Below are positions 34,901-48,153 of a stretch of DNA of 64,000 bases, piece by piece. Position numbers and translations under genes: made by a program. Source of the DNA: Macropodus opercularis (Eukaryota; Chordata; Actinopteri; Anabantiformes; Osphronemidae); NCBI GenBank assembly GCA_030770545.1, contig CM061100.1, forward strand, positions 7,385,501 to 7,449,500, written 5' to 3'. The notes under the pieces were generated by a model. The model searched no databases. It was not told the DNA's origin and saw only the letters and a program-made list of their open reading frames with translations. Numbering within the stretch: position 1 is the stretch's first letter; every line of letters starts with the position of its first letter.

Positions 34901-37900
34901 AGGTACCCCACCAAGGAATCTTGTCGAATCCCAACACTGAGGGAAATAAACACAAAGACAAATAGAAAATGGCCGTTTTAAGACGGTTGCATTACCTTAT
35001 CAATGACCTGTATAAAAAAAAAACCAAAAAAAAAACAAACGACCAACTTATACCAGTGTATGCACAAATTTAGATGTGCTGGCTGACTGCATTGCTTCGG
35101 TGTTCCACACACTAGATAAATATGGAAAGCATGCAAACCCCTCAAAGTGAACAGTTATGCAACACCTTATAGGTGAAGAGTAAAACATCACCATGACCCC
35201 CACCAAGTCCTCTGTGAACAACTGCACATGGACCATTAGTTCCCTACAAGGTGACATTATAAAAAAGAAAAAAGGGAAAGGTGGGGTCATTCATTGGACC
35301 AGTTTGTTGTAGCAATAAGGGCACCCTCTTGCCAACCCTGCAGCAAAGTTGGTGCAGCAGTAGCAAGTGTAATCCAGCAGAAGCAGGCACAAAGCAACTC
35401 TTTAAATTTCCCAGGGGACGCAATCATCTGTCATACAACGGGTGTGCAAGTCAGTGAAAGGAAAACAAAGGCTGCTCAAAACAGCTCTGGCACGGACCGC
35501 TTTTACTAGGTATAATGAAGGTTTAGAATGAACAAATAGAAGTTAGGTCCAACACTAGGTAGGTGCCTCAGTTGCCATAAGGGCAGGGTCCATAGTGCAC
35601 TCCCTCCAGAGTCACACTGCAGCAGACTGCAGAGTACCTACGTGTTTATTTAGTTATGCAATGGAAGCCTTCTCCATTTGCACAGGCACAGGAGGAAAAA
35701 CCAGAGAGCAGCTCTGTAACAGTACGTCATGGAAGTAAAGCACACAGGTGTAGCTCAGCATTTGTGGGAGTTACTGGATAGTGGTTTCCAGGAAACTGAT
35801 TAAATCTTAGACAAACTATAAAAACGCATTTGTAGGCATTTTATACTAAGCATACATTTGTAAAACTACTACTTTAGGTATAGACTAGGTTTTAAGAGTA
35901 TTCATACAGTTCAACACAAAGGGTGAGCTTATCCCACAACCATGCAGTGGGATGAATAGGACAGTACAGGAAATGGAAATTAATCACAGACCCCTCCCTG
36001 AAACAACCTCCACCGCACACCGTGTTTTGTTGGGTTTTTTCCCCTCCAAATACTGCACATGCAGTTCACAACTAGTAGTTAAAGCAATGACTCACAGGGC
36101 AAGTCACTTCTGTTTTTTGTTTTTCCCTTTTGTCCCCGCCTTTGTCTCTTTGTCCTCACCACAACAATTTTACTACACATCACAACAGAAGCCTCTGAAG
36201 ACAATTACAATTTACTCTTAGGACTGTGACTCCAGTCATGGGAGAGGGGACATGTATAAAGTGATAGCAGGATCAGTTATGTTGATTGTTTTATGTCTCT
36301 ACAGCAACAAACATCCCTTAAACACACTAAATTGATCCAATTTAAGACGGTTGTGATTTTAAAAAAATGCCAGAAACCCTTTATGATTCCTTGAAGAAAG
36401 TAGAAAAAACAAAAAAGAGCGACTACTAATTTTAGACATCCTGTGACAAAGATTAAAAGATAGTGATTCTATTTCTGTTAAGATTCTTCAGCAGTGGACT
36501 GACAGCAGCTGACTGATTTACAAGGCCATCGGTCAATGATCCACAGCTGTCCCTTAAATTCTTTGGACCAAGTTACTATTATTTCTGCACAGGCTGACTT
36601 TGAATCCTTAGCACTGGTACATATCCTTGCAAAAGGAATGTGCTGAGGGATGCCTGGTGTCCAATCACACCACTATGATAAGCTCCAGATTGGGGGAACA
36701 CTGAGTCCTATTACAGAAAACCAAACATACAGTGCTCTGTTGGCTGCAGATAATATTGGTGCATTACAGCGCATATATTAGCAATATTAAGCCAACGCAA
36801 TTATTTTGCCATGCCGTAATACAGGAAAAGTGGTCTGTAACATACTAAATGTTAACTACAGTGTACTACTATAGCTACTAGTTTTAGTTAACCAATCAAT
36901 GTTTACCTACAGTTTGTGTTTGCAACGGTTATTGATCGTACAGGTCTCAATAAAGACTAAAATAAGTTTTACTGGAGACTTGAGACTGTGCCTTCTATAC
37001 TTAAGCAAATGTAATGTGCTTGTTACCGTGTCTAAAATGCAATGTTCTGCTGTGTTAATGTTATGTAATCATGTACTGTTCCTCATGTACAATGTGTATA
37101 TGGAGTTCAAAAAAAGAACAGAATGTGTCTGACTAAGCAGGGTAACGAGCTATGATGAGTGACAGGCTTCTCTGTGTGCTGATGTGTATGCACACATCAA
37201 CGCACCATATCTGGTCAAACTCTGGCCTGCAGCAGCCAATTAATGGCTGAGGCCAGCTAACATCTTGAACTTTAAGGCCCTGTAAAGAGAAAAGAAACAA
37301 AGGAGCAAAAGTTGCTTGTTTAATAAAAGGCTTCTGGAAGACAACCAACACGCATTTAGAGCTTTACTATACTAATTCAACTATAACCACTTCCAATGCC
37401 CTCTTTATATCCTTTTCCTCCTCCACGTCTGAAGGCACAGATAGTGACATCTAGACAAAGAGAAATAATTTTTCCATCTCCCTGTTTGGCTCCTCTTTAA
37501 AAACTTTATTTCAGCTATGACCAACTTTCAACCACAAGCAAGAGAATCACAAAAAATTTAAAATAAACACTGTCTGGAATATATGTGGACATCCAGCTGT
37601 CTGAGAAAACAGTTTATTTTAAGCTGTGGCTGCGGGCGGGAAGGCATGCAGAGCAAAAGGACTAAAACAATGCTACTCACTTGGCGCGCCAGTGAACATG
37701 ATGGAGAACAGGTTGATTCCCATGGTAATTGCATAGAAGACAGGCAAGGCCCTCAGTCCATTAGGCACAGGGTCTTTCTACAGGGACATTAATACAAAGT
37801 CAAATTACAAATTCCAGTTTATGAATAAAGCTGCCTCATAATGGCAGCTTGAAGCAAATGAAAGGAGTACAGCACTGAAACAGAGATAAAGTTGTTACTC

Positions 37901-39547
37901 GGCAAAGCTTCTTACAAAACTGAAGGACACTAATTTACAAAAAGCCCCTAGGATCTTACTGTAACCATCACTACTAAATACCATAACTCTAAAGTTATTC
38001 TCAGCCCCAAACACTGTAAGTTGTAAGGACCAAGTAAAATGTCCTCACAGTGGTAGTATTTCAACAAAGTGTTCAAATAAGCAAATGAAGACATCTGCTT
38101 ACGAGCATGCACACACAAAACTTACCTTGCGTAAGATGAACATGCGCACAAAGTAGAAAACAATGGCAGACATTATTCCAGACAAGAGAGGGCTCAGGAA
38201 CCAAGAAGCAACTATAAATGGAAAAAACATTTGTAGTTTATTGTACACATAACATGTAAGTGACAATTTTCTTCCAAATAAACATCCTGGCTATGATTAA
38301 TTACATTATTAAACAACTAAAAAAAAGGACATCTGTTTTAACAATACTACTACAACAATGTTATGAATAAATAGCAGAAAGCCTTTCATGCGTTACTTCT
38401 AAGAAAGAGTACTGCTTATTCTCTAGTAGTTAGCTAGGAAGCAGTACAAATCAGGTCTAGTCTAAACAAAACATTTCAACTTAGTTTACCTCAGCTACGT
38501 CAGTTTACATGAATAACTATGAAGTAGTTACATTTACTCCCTACATTTACCATACTTGGTTATTATGGCAACATAGAAACAATAGCAAGTCATGTGGTTA
38601 GTCAGTGATTCAACCAATATGTTTTAAACATTTCTAGTTTACACAGTCTACAGGAACACAGACTTTAAAAACAACTTAATGTACAATATTGACAAGTTGT
38701 AAAAGTAGGTCTCATTCCACATGCTGATGTAAATAATAACCCAACTTTATTAATATAGTGATTTAATCCAACAAAACTATATGTACATTTCCATAACGGA
38801 CTTACCAATACGGAGGAGTTCTAACCACTTGACTCCCTGCTGACCTCTGGCAACCAACGAGAAACCTATAGTAGCACCAACAATGCAGTGTGTTCCAGAG
38901 ATGGGGAGCTTAAGAAAAGAGGCGGCCAGCTGCCACACAGCCGAACCTAACAAATAAAGAAATGATCACATTAGACAAAGCTAAGATAGCTTATACACAC
39001 ACACACTGAATGACACATATGAACATGTCACTAGCGCCACTGTCTGAAGTTCCTATTAAGATAATGGGTCCACTTCTACATTTTCAAATTGTAGAAACTA
39101 AAATGTCAATGCACTAACTGCCACCACATTTCGCTTGCAAGATTAAGGGACAACATGCTGAGTAATATGCAAAATAAGCTCCAGATACTCACCAACCATG
39201 GCACTGACAGATCCAGCCATTAAAACGTGCTCCGAACCATTGTACATGCCCACATCGATGATACCCTTTCGGATGGTCTCGCTCACTTTGGCCCCAAGAA
39301 GCACAGAGCCCAGAGTCTCAAACACTGTGGCCAAAATGCATGCCTGTCGCAAGGTGACCACTCCAGAGCCCACAGCTGTGCCAAATGAGTTGGCAACATC
39401 ATTGGCACCCACAGAAAAGGCCAAGATGAATGCGATGATAAAGCCAACAATCAGCAGCCACATATAGTTAGTCAGAGCAGTTGGGACCTGAGTTGTCAGT
39501 CCTACTGTCGTAGCCAGTATTATTGCAGTTGCAGTTGTTGAAACCAT
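31954..39547 (-). CDS. slc20a1: Sodium-dependent phosphate transporter 1 (PiT-1)
   Basis: Plasma-membrane Na+/inorganic phosphate cotransporter of the PiT family. Coding exons 5' to 3': 39547-39193, 38946-38806, 38211-38126, 37777-37681, 34936-34817, 34014-33733, 33372-32781, 32694-32509, 32399-32315, 32109-31954; 699 residues (human 679). Both inverted-repeat signatures are present: GANDVANSFG (residues 47-56) and HGGNDVSNAIG. Hydrophobic helices flank a long cytoplasmic loop. Loop segments SPSESPLMEKK, YHTVHKDSGLYKDLLHKLHL, RRNNSYTSYTMAI and RMDSYTSYCNAVAE match PiT-1 better than PiT-2. It ends MAIFIYLIF. The loop carries an 18-residue tandem duplication (RRVAFDIGDSDD and RKVAFDIGDSDD). An acceptor at 39557-39558 places nine UTR bases before the ATG, so at least one 5' non-coding exon lies upstream. 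Confidence 0.96.
33759..33866 (-). repeat. 54-bp tandem duplication inside slc20a1 exon 6
   Basis: Two adjacent copies with a 54-base (18-codon) period, seen from tcatctgaatcg at 33759 and tcatcagaatct at 33813. Both encode an acidic VAFDIGDSDD motif. Human PiT-1 has one comparable segment (VSFKLGDLEE). Confidence 0.8.
34768..34784. repeat. (AC)n microsatellite
   Basis: AC dinucleotide run of about 17 bases in slc20a1, just 3' of the exon at 34817-34936 in transcript order. Confidence 0.85.
34937..37680. other. Large slc20a1 intron
   Basis: 2.7 kb intron between the exons ending ...FTGAP and starting MLGFDKIPWWG. It is AT-rich with A-runs. No nested gene or RNA gene was recognised. Confidence 0.6.
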
Positions 39548-41180
39548 GATTGTAGACTACAGACAATTGCTTCACAATCTTAAAGGGAATTAATGCCTGT
39601 CAAAATTACTTTCTATATAATTTAAATAAAGAGGTAAATATAAAATAAATAATATGCTAACTTGACTTGACTCTAAGATTTAGCAGTGCAAACTTGTAAA
39701 AGGTTTACCTGGGACTAACCAGAGGTATAGGGGGCTTATTGCTATCCTGTAATTAAACTAGATCTGTTGCTGTTCTTTGGGTGCTGTGTTATCAAGCAGT
39801 TTGAACTGACAGCCATTGTGCAAATGAGCAGCGGTACATCCTGCAAAGACAAAGAGAAAAGACTTGCTTTACAAACACTTCCTGCTACACACCTGACAAT
39901 AAAGAACAGAACAAAAACGCCCACACTGAAATACAACAAAACGAAATAGAGTGACTTCACAGTGACACTGGTTCAATTCTAGCAGATAAAGTAGCGGCAC
40001 CAAACGTGAATGAACTCCATGGTGGACGCTCGCACCGGAAGAACGACCTCTGCGTGGAGCCTTTCCTGGAAACCCAACGGGAAGCCATTTTTGTAGCTGC
40101 CGCAGGAAGGGACCCGTTATCAACCTGGCACCAACGTCCTCGGTTTTGACACGAGCGCTTCGCGTTTTACTGCTTATAGTCCTTTCATTTAGTATTTATG
40201 AGCGCGTGGGTCGGTATGTGACAAAGACCGTCTTCTCTTTATTAGATTAAACGTTTCCTTGCGTGTACACGTGTCGTCATCCATTCATTGAACAACCTCG
40301 AACACGAGCTCGTTTGTACAGCGTCACGCGCATGTAGCAACAGCTCGACCGGTCTAGACTTGTCCCTAAGGACATTAATTCGTCCTTACAGTCGATGCTA
40401 TGGTTACCGTGCTTAGTTTCTATGGTTTTACTTTTTTGTCAGCGGGACAAACCCGGACGCGACTCGCTGTGAGGAGCCGTAGCCACCGATGCGGTTCTGC
40501 CCTGTTATTTATCGTTGAGCTGGTCTCAGTGACCTGTGCAGGACAGACGGTCACCCTGCTGGCTTAACATTAACAAAACGTTAGAGCAAACCAGCCTCTC
40601 TTTTGGGCCGTTAACCTCGCTTCGAAGTGTGTTAACATATAAACCAGCTAACGTTAAAAGGCATAAAATTACGAACTACGTCAAACTAATGTTGGACTCG
40701 AGTTGACAATACGATTCGCTTTTACCAATTGGCAGTCGGACCGTGCCCATAATTTGCTATATAGCTACACGACACAATTGTTTCTTTCTCCAGCTAACGT
40801 TAACAGTAGCTTTACGTCATATTAAAATAGTTGTACAATCGTAGTTACGTGACCAATCTGAGGGGGGGGCTTTATGTGGAAAGGTAGCATAAATAAATTG
40901 TAAAACTTACCACACGTCGTAGTTGTGATTCCTGTGAAGAATAGCTCTCGCTAGCAAGTAAGCTAATTATCGCGCGCACAAATACGATAGCGCGCGCGGG
41001 ATAATGAAAAATTAAGCGGATTATGTAATCTAACGAGCTCGGAAAGCTTCCTTAACTTAAAAATAAATAAGGTATATATGGAAGCTGGGTTTCTTACGGA
41101 AAAAATCGGTGTTTTTACAATCCAAAAACGCCGCAGATAGAATGAGACCTTCGCAGCCGCATGTGTAGAACTTGCTCGTG
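39548..41180 (-). promoter_or_regulatory. slc20a1 5' UTR exons and promoter region
   Basis: CpG-containing DNA upstream of slc20a1. A consensus donor on the minus strand (gtg|gtaagt) bounds a likely non-coding exon whose 3' edge is 40911; it could join the acceptor before 39556. A second candidate leader around 40110-39893 ends at cag|gtgtgt and starts with a pyrimidine-rich sequence. It contains a 43-codon open frame (40088-39957) with a strong Kozak context, which would act as an upstream ORF. The exact transcription starts are not determinable here. Confidence 0.4.
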
Positions 41181-41490
41181 CCGGTATAGCAGACGGAGGG
41201 GGGGGGTCTATTTTTTATTGGATACACCCTTGAATAGCCCCGCCCACGTCATTGCCCATCTGTCAGGACACCCTTTTTTTTGAAGCGTCATGTGCTCAGC
41301 GCATGGCTGCAGTGGTTTGTCAATTACGTCCTCTTTTTTTCCACACATAGTCACTAACAGTGTTACTATGCCACTATGCGTGTTACATACACCATACGCG
41401 CGCAACTTCTTAGTAGTTATACTTAGACGAATAAATGTATACTTAGTAGAAAATGTGCTCGTCCTGTAGGCAACTCAAGCAAATGTAGCA

Positions 41491-41757
41491 ATACCACGAT
41501 AATTTCATCCTTTACCTTAGTATGTTATCATACTTCAGTCAGTATTAGTAACATAATTTAGTTAAAAGTATTACTAATTACTGCTATATCACATGTATCA
41601 TGTTTTAGATTATATATATATAATACCACGATAATATCATCCTTTACCTTAGTATGTTATCATACTTAATCCAAGTCAGTATTAGTAACATAATTTAGTT
41701 AAAAGTATTACTAATTACTGCTATATCACATGTATCGTGTTTTAGATTATATATATA
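41491..41757. repeat. Direct tandem duplication, about 132-bp unit
   Basis: Two near-identical copies start at 41491 and 41623 (ataccacgataat...), each running through tttagattatatata. They differ by a few substitutions and a short insertion. AT-rich and non-coding. No target-site duplication or transposase was seen. Confidence 0.85.
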
Positions 41758-44206
41758 ATATTACATTAATTACCAAGGCTTTTGTGTTTTTTGTTTTTTT
41801 TACCATTGGGTAAACACTGAAACCAAACTGAAAAAAATAACCCCTGATAATCTCTGTTTATGTCAGCCCACACACAGTGGTGAACACAGAAGACATTTAT
41901 TGAAGTGCATTTGACTAGAAATGATAGCAACATTCACCCCTAACAAAAGTGGTTGTCTTTGCTCATTATTCTTTTACTGTTTTTATAGAGAGAGGCGATT
42001 CACTGAGCTTTCCAAAATATAGCTGAGTAACAGGCACATTGTGTTTTGTATTTCAATGGCAGCAATGAGGAAATGTTGAGAATGTAACCAAGTTATGGAC
42101 ATTAATACACTCTCATGGTCTTAAATTAAAATTACATTAGGTCTGGAGTCACCTGAAAAAGGATCATTTAAAAAGCCCCAATCTATCTATTGTCCATGGT
42201 TGGACATAATCTGTTGTGGTTACAGTGTAGTTGATTTTTTTTTCTTTTGCTACTGCTTCACTTCACAGCATTTCACAAAGGAGGGAGTGGCTGCTCCTGT
42301 GCATCTATGTAAAAATTCCTGAACTTCCTTTGTCATGTCAAGAACAAGTCACCTACAACTTCTTTAACTCCTTCACAGCAGTTACTCCCACTAACAATCA
42401 CTAACTTGCCAGTAACCAGAGACCAATAACGTGACCTTCATTCTCTCTCTCTTTCTCTCTATATATATAATTTATACATGTGTACTGATGTGTGTTTTTA
42501 TATCCTTGCCAAAAGTCTTTATTATTATGAACTCACTAAAGTTAGAAATAGGAATGGAAAGACACGTGCTTTGTGTTTGCACAAATGTCTTCAAAAACAT
42601 CTTCTCTCATAGTCTTGTGACACTGAATTCATTCATATCCTAATAAGCAATAGCCACATGACTTCCAAATAAATGTTAGACAAGCTACGACAGAACTTGG
42701 ATAGTTATAGAGGAATTAAGCGTTTTCTCCTGGTTTCAGCACCTTTATGCAAAATCTATCTATCTCTAGTATGTTTATATAAAGACACAGAATCAAAAGA
42801 AAGACAGGGTTAGACAGAAAAAAGCAAACGTGTCCACTGATTGATGGGAAGCATAAACCTGTTAAAAGTACTGCACACAGTATGTCAAAGGCAATGAGCA
42901 TTTTTAAGAAGTTGTGTCATTTATAAGTTTTAACAAAGAGCTTGTAGTGTACATGGACTTTTCCAGAGACCTACGTTTGCTTTTGTCCGCATGGTTGAGC
43001 AGCGCCATCTGGCGTATAGCCCAATACTTTAATCTATTTCTTTGTCTGTCTTCCCTTTTTGTTTTGTTTTCGTCTAACATCTACGTACAAAGCCCTTTAT
43101 TAACGGTTGAAACGTGTCCCACGTGTTTTTTTAAAACATTCAACCAAACACATCACTGCTACACTATGTTTCCACCAACAGCTCACGTACGTAATTTAAT
43201 CCTGTAAAATTAATTCGTTATGTCAACGTTGTCCTCCACGCGAGCGCAGATTAGCGCTATAAGAAACACGTGGTAAGTCTTGTCAATATCTTAGAACAAC
43301 AATCGTGATAGGCGGGTCATTCTGCACTATGGCTGCTAACTTCAGAAGCTAAGAAGCTAATCTGAGCCTAGTTCGAAGACACCGCCTCAATTGTTTTTGT
43401 AAACCTTTATTGATACATCTGTACAGAACAAACCTTGTTATTGTATCCTATAGTAACCAAAGATATTTTGTTACATGTGGCTTCCAACGAACCATTTCAA
43501 ACTGTGTAAACAATTCATATAAATACTTAATTTAAATTAAAAAAAACATTTTTGAGTTTAACCATTTGACCTCTTCTAAGGAGACTAAGTACGAAGGAAC
43601 TGGGGAGGACTGAGGAACTGAAACACGTCGGACAGCCGCACATGCTGGTTTTTGAGCAGTCACTTTAAAGACAAGCTGCTACATGGACCAATAACGTCTA
43701 CCTTACAACAGCAAACACCCAATTAACGCCCTCCTTAGGCTGGATAGGCGGGGTTTCTTAGTAAACGTGAGAGTAGGAAGAGGAGGTCAAATGCACTGCA
43801 AGAGTTTGAAAAACGTGAGGTGTTTCCAGAAAAGACCCAGGTACATAATTGCATCGTAATAGGCCGCTGTAGATTATATACTTAACGGCGTGGTTATTTG
43901 AATTTGGTAGATTCAGCAATACGTACAGCCTGGATTGAGACGTATTTGTTCACTATAGAAGACTAAACAGATAACGTTAGCTAACGAGATGCTAACGTTG
44001 ACATGTCGCATGTTCGCAGCGCAACTCGATAACTCGTGCTGATTTGCAGCCGCTGTAAAAGTATGAGTAAATAGTTATAAAAGTAACGCATGGTGCATCA
44101 CTACAGCGCATTAGCTTAAGAACCAGATTTATTTGCTAGTCGTAGCCCTTTGCTGCCTTTATCATCGATTTGTCTTTGGTAACTTGTGTCACGGTCACCA
44201 GCTGTC
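41758..44206. other. Spacer and stard7 promoter region
   Basis: Mostly AT-rich DNA without a supported gene. From about 43200 the sequence is richer in CpG and probably contains the stard7 promoter and 5' UTR. It is head-to-head with slc20a1. Confidence 0.4.
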
Positions 44207-46551
44207 ATGTTTCACTCTGTGCCCCGGCGTCCGATCTGCGAGATCGGTGCACATACAGCGAGGCTTCACAGCTGCAGGTCATTCAGATGGACTGTGGAGG
44301 AGGGCAGGGGGAAGTTTGAGGGCGTCCCGTGGCTAAGCAGAAGCATGGGCCTACTGTTATCCTGGCTCAAGAGTGCAAGTGTCGATGCCACTAAGGCCGC
44401 AGGATCTGGCCATAAGAGGAAGGGCTTGCTCTCCATATTCGCAGACCACTGCGGCTTTGTGACCGGACAGAGGCTGCGACGTACTTGCCAGATTGGAGAG
44501 CTTTACTCGAACCTATACTCTGAGCGCACCAGGTGGACTGTGGTTGGGAACATATGGCGCAGGTTTCAGAGCAAGCACGCCCCCACAGGGAAACTCATAG
44601 CAGCACTGGCCGGTGTCTTCATGTGGGAAAACGAGAAGATTCAAGATGAGGAGATTAGCAGGTTGGTTCTTTAAATTTGAATGTGACCGCAACTGCATTC
44701 GGTGGTGTGACGTTTTTTTGCAAACACAGTAACCATCATCAAATTGTTACTGCAGTGTATGCTGGTGATTATTTAGGGCCTTTGCAGCACCTTGTTAAAA
44801 CACTAACATACCTTATTTACACTTTACCTTTGGCAAACTAAACCTCGTCTTAATATTTGCGTCTTATTTTAAGGTGTGGACTGGAGTTGCAGGCGCTACA
44901 GACAGTTAAACATCTAACCACATCCTCGGGGACAGTGGCTGGGCAACAGGATCAAGGTTGGGAAGCTGTAATGGAGAAGAAAGATTTTAGAGTATGGAGG
45001 CGGCCTATTCCCAACAGTCACCTATATGAATACAGAGGTCAGCCAATTTATGATTTCACATGTGAAATGCAGATAAGCACACATTTATCTTGTTTTTTTT
45101 GGCTTTGAGGTTTTTTCTGCACAGTCAACATCCATATTTCTGTTTTCTTTACAGTGTTGGGCACCTACAATGATGTCACACCAAGGCAATTCTTCAATGT
45201 GCAGGTAAAGACAAAAGTATTTGTCAGGCATAGTTAAAGAAATGAAATATTTATTCTACAGAGGTACAGGTTTACACTAAAAAAAGAACAGGTGTTAATA
45301 GAAAGCTGACGTTTCAAGGTAATGTTTCCTACAATTCAACTGGCTGTACAAAATGTAATGACTGCGCTTTAGTGGTGGAGTCTCGTAGGGAGTAGTTATT
45401 GTATCAGTGAGTTGTCAATGTGCAGCATAAAAGCAACTGTCTGTGTGGTGTATTAATGTGCCCCTGACTTATTTCTTCTTTCCCTCAGCTTGATACAGAG
45501 TACAGAAAGAAATGGGACTCTCTGGTTATCAAGCTTGAAGTGGTGGACCGCGATGTTGGAACAGGCTCTGAAGTTGTGCACTGGGCTACTCACTTTCCAG
45601 TGAGTTACATGAGATTGTTATCATCTCTATATTTTTGAAGGAACTTGTGTGTTTAATCTTGTGTAATCTTCCCTCACAGTATCCCATGTACTCAAGAGAC
45701 TACGTGTATGTACGGCGCTATGATGTTGATGTTAATAACAACCTGATGATTCTGGTGTCCAGGTGGGACTTTTTGATAAAGATGGAAATTAAGTTCTTTA
45801 CTTATTAATGTGTCACTCCACTTTTTAATTTTGAATATTTGTCTTTGCGTGGTATAGAGCTGTGCAGCATCCCAGGGTTCCAGAGACTCAGGAATTTGTG
45901 AGAGTCCATTCATATCAGTCAAAAATGGTCATTCGTCCTCACAGGTCCTTTGATGAGGTTTGTCGCTAGTGTTGCTACACATATTAATTTATGACTTATA
46001 ACTTGCATCAGCTATTCAGTATTTGTGTCCTCCTTTTTAAATGTTGTGTCCGTCTCACCAGAATGGATTTGATTACCTGCTGACTTATAGCGACGACCCT
46101 CAGACTGTATTTCCCCGTTACTGTGTCAGCTGGATGGTGTCAAGTGGTGAGCGTTTCTTAATTGATTAATCTGATCATGGTTGCATATACTATTTATTTT
46201 ATCTGTAGATAGTCTTATGTTGTTGTTTTTTAATGCGTTGTTTGATTGTTCATGTGTATGAGCATTACTATACTACTCACAAAATATAGTTTTTCATTGA
46301 CATTTCATTTTTCACGTTTTAGTATTTGTATTGTTACTTGGTAATAAGGTGGATCTTCTTTCTATCTGGCAGGGATGCCTGATTTTCTAGAGAAGCTGCA
46401 TACTGCTGCCTTGAGGGCAAAGAACCTGGAGGTGGGAATCCATGACTATGCGGGTGTCATCAAATCCAGTGATACAAGCAGACAGCCGAGCCAGGAGCGT
46501 CTCGGTGGGGACAACCCACACACAGGTGGACCTGGGCAAATATATGCTTGA
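44207..46551 (+). CDS. stard7: StAR-related lipid transfer protein 7
   Basis: START-domain protein that carries phosphatidylcholine to mitochondria; the N-terminus targets the organelle. Exons: 44207-44661, 44874-45037, 45155-45204, 45489-45599, 45680-45762, 45858-45957, 46062-46146, 46373-46551; 408 residues from the first ATG. An internal ATG at 44345 (codon 47) has a stronger Kozak context, and the 362-residue product is closer to human (370), so it may be the main start. Conserved N-terminal region CGFVTGQRLRR, then a START domain from about residue 165: KDFRVWRRPIPNSHLYEYR, GTYNDVTPRQFFNVQLD, YRKKWDSLVIKLEV, HFPYPMYSRDYVYVRRY and RYCVSWMVSSGMPDFLEKLH. The tail ends GPGQIYA, like human ARIEYA. 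Confidence 0.95.
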
Positions 46552-48153
46552 TTTTTTTTATTTTTATTACAGATGAGGGGTTTTGTTGCTGTGTTTTCAG
46601 TTGCACTTGAACTCGAAACAAACCCTCCAACCCCAACAGTTTGGGTACATTGCTTGAACTATAAAGGGCACGTACATCCTACAGTGAATACAAATGTACT
46701 GGCAGTCCCTCTGTCGGCATGGTTGTGTTGTAGTAGATGAGAGGTCACATGAGCAAATCACTGTGCTGGTGATAGCATTGAGTCCTTTGGAGGAACCATT
46801 ACCACCTGCTAGCCTGTGCACACTGTTTAGCCATTTATTTGTCTCCTTTGGCAATGATACAACCATTGGTAATGAGTCAAATTCTTAATTGTACAGATGC
46901 TTTTTGCCAAAGCACAGTGTCTCTCATTTAATGTTCAACAAACTTGAGTTTAAATTCTGTTCAGGTGTCATCATAATCATCATCACTGTTATACTGTCTG
47001 TGGTGTGAAGGGGGTGGACTTTAAATCGTTGTACAGTATTGGACTTAGAACGTTGACTGACTGGTCAACATTATCACTTAAATGTTAAATAAGGCCAATA
47101 CTTCTGCACTGACAAATGAAGAAGTGAGGTCTCTGTGGGGAACATTTTCGAACATGTTTCTTCATTTCATGCATTTAAAGCAACCTGCTTCCATTTTACT
47201 TGCAGCATGAAGTGACTGACTGGACTAAACAAATTTAAACAGACAACGTTGTTTGTAAAAAAAAATATTGAACAGTATTGAAGGCATTTTCATTTCAAAA
47301 GAACATTTGTGCTGGTTTTGGAGAAGGTGTTTGATTGCTGTCCTTCTCGCCGCATCTGTCTGACTGCTCTTAAACCACCAACATTAACAAAACAGCCTTC
47401 TAGAGATAAACCAGTCCTTCAGCACTAGGGGCGTAGTGTCTTAAAACAACCACATAAATCCTCAGATGCAATGGTACTAATGCATTTCAAGTAACCCGCA
47501 GAGATAATTTTAATAAACCAGTGCCCTTTTTTGGGAACATACAACACCTGTGCCACATCAGTCCCTTTGTATTTGATAGAAGTTTAACATTGCCACCCTT
47601 TCTCAACTGTTCTCACGGTGACAACAGCTGTCACTTTAGTTTGCACTTATGGATTTATGGTTTGTTTCTTTTTTTGTGTGTGTTATTATAGATTAAAATT
47701 CCAGACTATGTGGTATGTCCTGAAATGCCAGCGAATTCATCCTCCTGGTTTTGTAATTATGTGCAGGATGTGTTATGAATGTACAAAAAGCACCATGTGC
47801 TGTGAAATAAAACATCTCCTAATAAAGAACAGTGTTTACAGCCTGACAATCTGGTGCAAACATCTTGAAAGAATTTGTGAAACATCTCGTCTTGTACTGA
47901 AACATAATTTGTATTTGTACGTTGTGCATCAGAGTGATTAAGCTGCAGTAATTGTGTATGAAGCAGTACATTGTGGAAAGAACAGACCTATGTATCTCTA
48001 CTGTGTCAAATATCTTTGTATCCTGTAATTCAATTCTGGAGTGACAGTTCTTGCTTGTTAATTTTAAAATAGTGCAAGATGTGGAGGGAGAATGGTTTTC
48101 TCTGGGGTGGTCCGCCAGCTTTTTAATATGTCACTGTAACTTGGTTAAATAAA
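46552..48153 (+). other. stard7 3' UTR
   Basis: Long non-coding tail. AATAAA is seen near 47807 and, better placed, at 48148-48153. The 107-codon open frame at 47618-47941 lies in it and shows no family features. Confidence 0.5.
48148..48153 (+). terminator. stard7 distal poly(A) signal
   Basis: AATAAA in gttaaataaagatt, about 1.6 kb after the stop. A proximal signal near 47807 suggests alternative polyadenylation. Confidence 0.45.

Noticed and set aside
47618..47941. 107-codon plus-strand open frame
   Set aside because: Lies in the stard7 3' UTR and has no recognisable domain.
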